This document shows, in pieces, positions 59,394-64,000 of a stretch of DNA of 64,000 nucleotides. The notes beneath the pieces are model-generated. The model searched no databases. It saw only the letters and a list, made by a program, of their open reading frames with translations, and was not told the DNA's origin. The stretch spans positions 3,844,001 through 3,908,000 of the forward strand of contig NZ_CP092431.1 in assembly GCF_022385335.1 (NCBI RefSeq). The letters are read 5' to 3'. The stretch comes from Streptomyces deccanensis (lineage in GTDB: Bacteria; Actinomycetota; Actinomycetes; Streptomycetales; Streptomycetaceae). Within the stretch, counting starts at the first letter, position 1. Each line of letters begins with the position of its first letter. A program made the position numbers and the translations under genes.

Positions 59394-60520
59394 GAGGTCG
59401 TTTTCTCCCGTTGTTTCATCCAGGAAACTGCTGATTGATGTGCTTTGTCGGGTCACGCCAGGAGATGGTGTTCTCGCTGGTGAGGCGGCGGGCCATGAGG
59501 TCGGTCATGGCGATGTGGATCACGGCTTCGGAGCGGGCGGGGAGGGTTTCGTAGTCGCGGGCCAAGCGGCGGTGCAGCATGAGCCAGCCGTAGGTCCGCT
59601 CGACCGCCCACCGCTTGGGTATCGGGGTGAAACCCCGGGTCCCGGGTGTGCGGGCAGTGATTTCCATGTCGATGCCGAGAACGGCGGCATGCTCGACGAG
59701 GTGCTGACGGTAGCCGCCGTCGACCCATACCTTGCGGATACCGGGATGCTCGGCGGCGACCTGGTCCAGGAGCCGGGCGCCGGCGGTGGAGTCCTGCACG
59801 CTAGCCGCAGTGACCAGCACGGCAAGCAGAAGTCCAAGGGTGTCGGTGACGATGTTCCGCTTCCGCCCGACGATCTTCTTCCCGGCGTCGATGCCCTGGC
59901 CGGCGGCGGGCACGCTGGTGGAGGTCTTGACGCTCTGGGCGTCGATCACGCAGGCCGACGGCTCGCCGTCCCGTCCTTCCTTCTCCCGCAGGAGCTGCCG
60001 GAGCAATCCGTTGAGCTGGGCGAACACGCCCTCGTCCGCCCACTTGGCGAAGTAGCCGTAGACCGTGTTCCAGTGAGGAAAGTCGTGCGGGAGGTAGCGC
60101 CACTGAACCCCGGTCCGGTCCACATACAAGATCGCGTCCATGATGTCGCGCAGGTCATGTTCCGGCGGCCGGCCGAAGTCCAGGGCCCTGCCGCGGCGCT
60201 CGAAGCGCCAGGCCGCAAGCACTGGCTCGACCAACTCCCAGCGGGCATCGGACAGATCGCTCGGATACGGGCGTCGCGTCGGCATGCTCCAGGCGTACCG
60301 CCGCGGGCCGAGTGCGCCCAGGCGCACAGCGACGACAACGGAAGCACGCGGCCGCGAAGGCCGGGCGTCCTGGGATGAGACAGGCACAAGCCACTTCACG
60401 TCTCACCTGCCACCCCGCCTGACCAGCAAGTCCCAACCCGCATCTCCAGCAGCACGAGCACCACAACCCGACGGCCTCAGAATCGCTAGAAACGCGGGCA
60501 GTCCAGGTGAAAACGACCTC
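59394..60520. mobile_element. Complete IS5-family insertion sequence with TTA target duplication
   Basis: The 1127-bp element has perfect 12-bp terminal inverted repeats, GAGGTCGTTTTC at 59394-59405 and GAAAACGACCTC at 60509-60520, extending imperfectly to about 15 bp. TTA flanks it on both sides (59391-59393 and 60521-60523), a 3-bp duplication typical of IS5-family (TNA) targets. It contains one intact transposase gene on the minus strand. The intact repeats and duplication suggest a recent insertion. Confidence 0.9.
59416..60285 (-). CDS. IS5-family DDE transposase
   Basis: A 289-residue transposase. The N-terminal domain reads RRPYPSDLSDARWELVEPVL and GVQWRYLPHDFPHWNTVYGYF, typical of IS5-type elements. 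The DDE residues are Asp115 (CVIDAQSVKTS), Asp189 (KVWVDGGYRQ) and Glu229 (KRWAVERTYGWL), with Y-(2)-R-type context downstream. The frame is intact and fills the element between its inverted repeats, so it may be active. The ATG at 60285 gives the usual family start. Confidence 0.93.
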   Translation of the reverse strand: MPTRRPYPSDLSDARWELVEPVLAAWRFERRGRALDFGRPPEHDLRDIMDAILYVDRTGVQWRYLPHDFPHWNTVYGYFAKWADEGVFAQLNGLLRQLLREKEGRDGEPSACVIDAQSVKTSTSVPAAGQGIDAGKKIVGRKRNIVTDTLGLLLAVLVTAASVQDSTAGARLLDQVAAEHPGIRKVWVDGGYRQHLVEHAAVLGIDMEITARTPGTRGFTPIPKRWAVERTYGWLMLHRRLARDYETLPARSEAVIHIAMTDLMARRLTSENTISWRDPTKHINQQFPG

Positions 60521-60523
60521 TTA

Positions 60524-60818
60524 GCTCCGTCTGCGCCGTCGGCCCCGCCTTGTATGGCATCCGCCGCCGCTATGCGCACTGCCCGGCCCGACGAACACGC
60601 CGTCTACCAAACAACTACGCCAGGTGATGGATCTTGTGCATATGCGTGCTGGCAAGTAGCTTCCGCAGTAGGCTAATTGTCCTGCATAGCACCAAGTGCG
60701 TTCCTTCCGCTTGCCCTGTATCGCGGACAAACAGCTACGCCATCTCCCTCCCGGCGGTTGAGTGCGCGCTCTCCGCCGCAGGCTGGGTAGGCAGATACGG
60801 AGGGGAGCGGTAAGGCTG
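60524..60818. other. Right flank of the IS and leader of the defence operon
   Basis: About 300 bases with no credible gene of its own. It must contain the promoter of the operon starting at 60819. The final 25 bases hold GGAGGGGAGCGGTAAGGCTG before the ATG. Confidence 0.4.
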
Positions 60819-62921
60819 ATGAGAGCGGCGTACAGGCGATGGCACGAAGTGCTCTCTACAGAGTTCTTCGGCGCGGACCACGCGCTACGGAGCACCGTTC
60901 TCTATGTCGATGACGAGATTGAACGGCAGCTCGCCGAGCTCTACGGCATCGAAACAAGTCTGGCCCAGGCCGTGGCCGACGAACTCAACTGGGGCGACCC
61001 GGAAAGACCGCTGTTCACCCATGTCCAGCGCGAGGATGCGCAATGGGTGAACAGCGGAATCGAGGGGCCACCGCCTAGCCTTCCGGTACTCGCCCTGTCC
61101 GTACTGGCCGCTACCCGCATGGCCTCATCCGACGGGATGCTGAGAAGCAACTTCTACAAGCGCTGGTTTCAGGTATTCGACGAACCGTTGTCGGGCTACC
61201 GCGCGAACAAGCTGAGGAGGGCGTTCGAAGACGTCGCTGAAATGTGGGAACAGCTGGACAGCTGGCTGCAGGAAACGGGCGGACTCTTCGGCACCAGCAC
61301 GGTGAGCACTGACGACTTCTACTGGAAGATCGGGTTCCCTATCTCGCAGGCGCTGGTACGCGGTTCGGATCGGCAGGTCCTCACCCGCTTCTTCGCCACG
61401 ACTCGACTGCGGCCGCGCAATCGAACCGAGGTATCGGGCCGAGAGCTCTTGCGGCGGCTCCGGGTCTGGACAGCGGGCCGGGAACGGCACCTGTCCCCCC
61501 GGCTCATGGAGGAACTCTCAAAGGGTGCCGACACTGGAGAGACCCTCATCACCAGTCTTCTCAGACGACTTGCCGATGACTGGGACGGTACCCTCCACGA
61601 GCCGGAGCACGGGCACCGGCGCCGGGCGCTCGGGCTCCGGCTCATGGTCGCCGACCGCGGAAGGCGACTGGACTGGCTGGCCGAGGCTGTCGAAACGACC
61701 CCCGAGACCGAGGTCTGTCTGCCGGGCGGGCGCACTTTCACGCTCCGCAAGGAGTACGGCGACGTCTACGGAGGGTTGGAGTCCCTCCGGCCATCCCCTC
61801 AGCAGTTGGCTCACGGCGTACGTCTCGAGGGTGAGGCATTGGTCCTCGAATGGGTGCCGCAGGAGGTCGTGCTCCTGCGGATGCACCCGTACCTCGGCGA
61901 GTGGGTGAGCACCGAGTACTTCGAGCCCGGCGAACAGCACTGGATCCTTGCCGCCGACTCTGCCGTCGGTGAAGTGCGCTCCATGGTCAATACTCTTGGC
62001 GGCCGGACGGTCCGCGAGACGGCGGCGCCGACAGTGGGTTGGAAGCTGTTCAAAGGCGTCCGTGCAGTCAACGGGGGTGCCTTCGCTAGAACTTTGGATC
62101 GCGGTGGAGCGCATTCCTACGTCCTTGAGCCCCAGATCCGGCACCGCGCCGAGTTGTCTGGCGGGCTCCGCATCGCGACCGAGTACCGGGTGGGTTCCGG
62201 CGTTGCAGGACACTTCCTCCGCGGCGGCGGCCCGGATCTACTGCTGCCCGCGAGTGAATCTCCGGACGGGCTCGTGGAGGTCGTGCTCGACGGCTGCACG
62301 GAGAAGTTGCGTGCAGACCCCCGCATTCCCTTCCCGCTGCGCCTCGTCCCTCTTGACGAGGGGGAGCACGAGGTAGGCACTGCACAGAGCAGCCAGGTCT
62401 TCACCTTGCACGACGGGCTGCACGACGGGCTTCCGCCAGGGACCGGGATGCTCGGGTACGACTGCAACGGCACCGCCCAGCGCAAACTGAGCGAGGTCGG
62501 CGATTCCGGCGCGGCTATCCGAGGTGCTTATGCACCGGACAGCAAGAGGCTGCCGCGCACCGAGCTTGTGCGGAGTGATGTCCTGGAAGCAGTGCTGATC
62601 GATCACCGCGGCAGTGCGCGCAGAGTCAAGCAGCAGTCGGTCCCAGCGTGGATGGTGTCACGGCTGCCGGAAGAGGCCCGCGGCTCCTGCCTCGAGGTCG
62701 AGGTGCCGGAAGGATATGTGTGGCTGGTCTACCGGACGGCTGCCCGGTGGTCCGTCCGGGCACTGGCCGCAGTAGAGGACATTCCCGACCCTGCGCCATC
62801 CCACGACGACTACGCCTGGGCACATGCGATCCTGAGCGCCGCCGAGCGCTCGCACGCCCCGGTCTGGCTCGGGTACGTAGCGGCGGCGGAAGCAATCGCC
62901 GGAAAGCGGGGAGCCTCATGA
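60819..62921 (+). CDS. Unrecognised 700-residue protein of a probable defence operon
   Basis: A 700-residue protein I cannot assign to a family. The N-terminal 270 residues look helical (WHEVLSTEFFGADHALRSTV, SNFYKRWFQVFDEPLSGYRA); the C-terminal 400 are rich in beta-type segments with many Gly and Val residues and no obvious nuclease, helicase or ATPase motif. No signal peptide or membrane segment is seen. The ATG at 60819 has AAGG eight bases upstream; the frame is open for 19 more codons upstream. It overlaps the next gene by four bases (ATGA). The position, two coupled unknown genes before a large helicase-like protein, recalls Druantia-type loci. Confidence 0.75.
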   Translation: MRAAYRRWHEVLSTEFFGADHALRSTVLYVDDEIERQLAELYGIETSLAQAVADELNWGDPERPLFTHVQREDAQWVNSGIEGPPPSLPVLALSVLAATRMASSDGMLRSNFYKRWFQVFDEPLSGYRANKLRRAFEDVAEMWEQLDSWLQETGGLFGTSTVSTDDFYWKIGFPISQALVRGSDRQVLTRFFATTRLRPRNRTEVSGRELLRRLRVWTAGRERHLSPRLMEELSKGADTGETLITSLLRRLADDWDGTLHEPEHGHRRRALGLRLMVADRGRRLDWLAEAVETTPETEVCLPGGRTFTLRKEYGDVYGGLESLRPSPQQLAHGVRLEGEALVLEWVPQEVVLLRMHPYLGEWVSTEYFEPGEQHWILAADSAVGEVRSMVNTLGGRTVRETAAPTVGWKLFKGVRAVNGGAFARTLDRGGAHSYVLEPQIRHRAELSGGLRIATEYRVGSGVAGHFLRGGGPDLLLPASESPDGLVEVVLDGCTEKLRADPRIPFPLRLVPLDEGEHEVGTAQSSQVFTLHDGLHDGLPPGTGMLGYDCNGTAQRKLSEVGDSGAAIRGAYAPDSKRLPRTELVRSDVLEAVLIDHRGSARRVKQQSVPAWMVSRLPEEARGSCLEVEVPEGYVWLVYRTAARWSVRALAAVEDIPDPAPSHDDYAWAHAILSAAERSHAPVWLGYVAAAEAIAGKRGAS

Positions 62922-63865
62922 CCGATCCAGGAGACCTGCTGCTGCGCTGGGTGAGCGAGCGGGGAGCGGGCGCGCTGTCCGACGTCAAGCAGGGCATGTG
63001 GTGGCTCGCATCCACATATTGCCCGGACATTGAGCCGGGTGCGGCGGGCCGCTGGCTGCGCGATGCTGTCTCCCTCGGCCACATGGACATCGACTGGCGC
63101 AACAGGCGCTGGTCCGCGGCACCACCCGTACTGACGCGCCTGCCGCACGCCCGAGGGCTGGCCGTGCTGGCCGGGAGTCGGACGGCTGCTTTCGACGATC
63201 GCCTCGATCAGGCCGTGAAAGATGGCTTGGTGGAGCTCTTCCGGGTGCCCAGTGCGCGTCCGTCTCGGGATATCCCTCTTCCTGTTTCGCTAATCGTCCA
63301 GTTCGACGACGAGGCTGGGCTGGCGCAATGGGCGACCGAGCTTGGAGCCGAGTACACATCCTGCTTCGCTCTTCAGGGCGCTGCCCTGCTTCCACCTCTC
63401 GGACTTGAAGTGCGGACTTCTGCACCGGAGTTCGGGCAACCGCTGGAGCAGTACAACCTGGACCGCCGGGAATACCAGCCTGCAGGCCGTCCCCAGGGGG
63501 ATGGCCTTTACCGGCTCAAGCAGCGCGAAGGCAAGCGCGTATGCCAAGTTCTGCGCAACGGCGAGTGGTACGAGACCAGCCACGAGGAAGGGGTGTATTC
63601 CGTCCTGGAGTCCCGGAACCCGGAAGCTGATGTGCTCCGCTGGCTGCCCGAAAAGGACTGCGGGCGGGAGAGGTTCGGAACCCTTTACGTCGACTGGGGC
63701 TACCCTCTGCCCGACCTGCACCGGCGCGTGGCTGTCATGTGCTCCGGCCTCGCGCCGCGCATCAATGCGCATGCCGAGAACCTGGCGTACGACAACGTGC
63801 CCAAGGCCGTGGCAATCAGGATCGCAGACTCACTCGGACAGCACCTTGGAGAGAATGATGAGTGA
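62918..63865 (+). CDS. Unrecognised 315-residue protein of a probable defence operon
   Basis: A 315-residue protein with no family I recognise. It begins with a helical, possibly winged-helix segment (DLLLRWVSERGAGALSDVKQ, WWLASTYCPDIEPGAAGRWL). The rest is mixed, with EGVYSVLESRNPEADVLRWL and LYVDWGYPLPDLHRRVAVMC later on; the last part mentions LAYDNVPKAVAIRIADSL. No catalytic motif is apparent. It is coupled on both sides: ATGA with the preceding gene, and the next start lies inside its stop region. It probably works in a complex with its neighbours. Confidence 0.75.
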   Translation: MTDPGDLLLRWVSERGAGALSDVKQGMWWLASTYCPDIEPGAAGRWLRDAVSLGHMDIDWRNRRWSAAPPVLTRLPHARGLAVLAGSRTAAFDDRLDQAVKDGLVELFRVPSARPSRDIPLPVSLIVQFDDEAGLAQWATELGAEYTSCFALQGAALLPPLGLEVRTSAPEFGQPLEQYNLDRREYQPAGRPQGDGLYRLKQREGKRVCQVLRNGEWYETSHEEGVYSVLESRNPEADVLRWLPEKDCGRERFGTLYVDWGYPLPDLHRRVAVMCSGLAPRINAHAENLAYDNVPKAVAIRIADSLGQHLGENDE

Positions 63866-64000
63866 CTCCGTCGCGGAACAGCCCCACAGCAGCGGCCGGG
63901 ACGTCGACATCCTGGGGTCGTTCGAACACCTTAGAGAAGCACTCTTCCGCTACTACAACACGCCGTTCGGCCTCGCTGACCAGCACCTGGAAGAGGAACG
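63860..64000 (+). CDS. N-terminus of a large helicase-like defence protein (cut by window edge)
   Basis: Forty-seven codons are visible. They start at ATG 63860, or 63857 immediately before, after GGAGAG and overlapping the previous gene's stop. The block FEHLREALFRYYNTPFGLAD followed by a charged HLEEER is the kind of N-terminus seen in large DEAD/DEAH helicases with a DUF1998 domain (DruE/DrmB-type proteins of Druantia and DISARM), as I recall them. No helicase motif lies inside the window, so the assignment is tentative. Confidence 0.55.

Noticed and set aside
59175..60676. A small gene interrupted by the IS element
   Set aside because: The joined frame is open, but it is Ala/Pro-rich, has no ribosome site and resembles no family; kept only as a possibility in the flank description.
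60819..64000. Firm assignment as Druantia type II
   Set aside because: The helicase motifs lie outside the window and the two orphan proteins could not be matched to DruF/DruG without a profile search.

Overview
The window is high-GC actinobacterial chromosome and almost certainly comes from a Streptomyces. Evidence: codon use with strong third-position GC, frequent GTG starts, Tat and lipoprotein signals, and a gene set that (from memory) follows the S. coelicolor SCO2817-SCO2838 neighbourhood. That set is a PAS-GGDEF-EAL protein (CdgA type), an amino-acid-type ABC transporter, the AA10 oxygenase LpmP, and the cslA-glxA pair. No rRNA, CRISPR array or replication origin was seen.

Layout. (1) 0-3.6 kb: edge of a membrane protein gene, the cyclic-di-GMP gene cdgA, and a convergent flavin oxidoreductase. 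(2) 3.8-12.9 kb: a catabolic cluster with two Asp/Glu-racemase/maleate-isomerase-like enzymes, a D-2-hydroxyacid dehydrogenase, an amidase, a DUF3830 protein, a four-gene EhuBCDA-like importer and an IclR-type regulator. (3) 13-16.7 kb: tRNA-Lys, a two-component pair, and a frameshifted acyl-CoA ligase. (4) 16.7-27 kb: hyphal-tip glycan genes (lpmP under a DasR-like box, SPFH protein, cell-wall amidase-like protein, cslA-glxA), a second identical tRNA-Lys and a small secreted protein. (5) 27.1-33.8 kb: a six-gene operon centred on SbnA/SbnB, which make L-2,3-diaminopropionate; it also has a phosphoglycerate-dehydrogenase-like enzyme, a MetA-like acyltransferase, a large FAD/NAD(P) protein and a LysE exporter. 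No peptide or siderophore synthetase is present, so the product is unknown. (6) 34.5-53.5 kb: ordinary accessory and core genes, including a GH6 lipoprotein, two sortases and candidate surface substrates, a TnpB-like protein, a HAD phosphatase, an HxlR/metallo-beta-lactamase pair, a ROK/Gfo-Idh-MocA pair, a second YidC, a GH30 galactanase and a SEC-C protein.

(7) 53.45-64 kb: a defence island. It opens abruptly at the end of the SEC-C gene with AT-richer DNA. It carries a NaeI-type restriction endonuclease, a Vsr mismatch endonuclease, a C5-cytosine methyltransferase and an HNH nuclease. A WhiJ-type regulatory triad (RsbW-like ATPase, XRE/DUF5753, DUF397) and a complete IS5-family element with a TTA target duplication follow. 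At the right edge is a translationally coupled operon of two unrecognised proteins (700 and 315 aa) and the start of a third protein whose N-terminus resembles large DUF1998-type defence helicases. This may be a Druantia-like system, but the window ends before that can be decided.

The best candidates for undescribed biology are the stand-alone diaminopropionate operon, the right-edge defence operon, and the racemase-pair/DUF3830 catabolic cluster. All coordinates and motifs come from reading the sequence. Family assignments rest on motif recognition without database searches.
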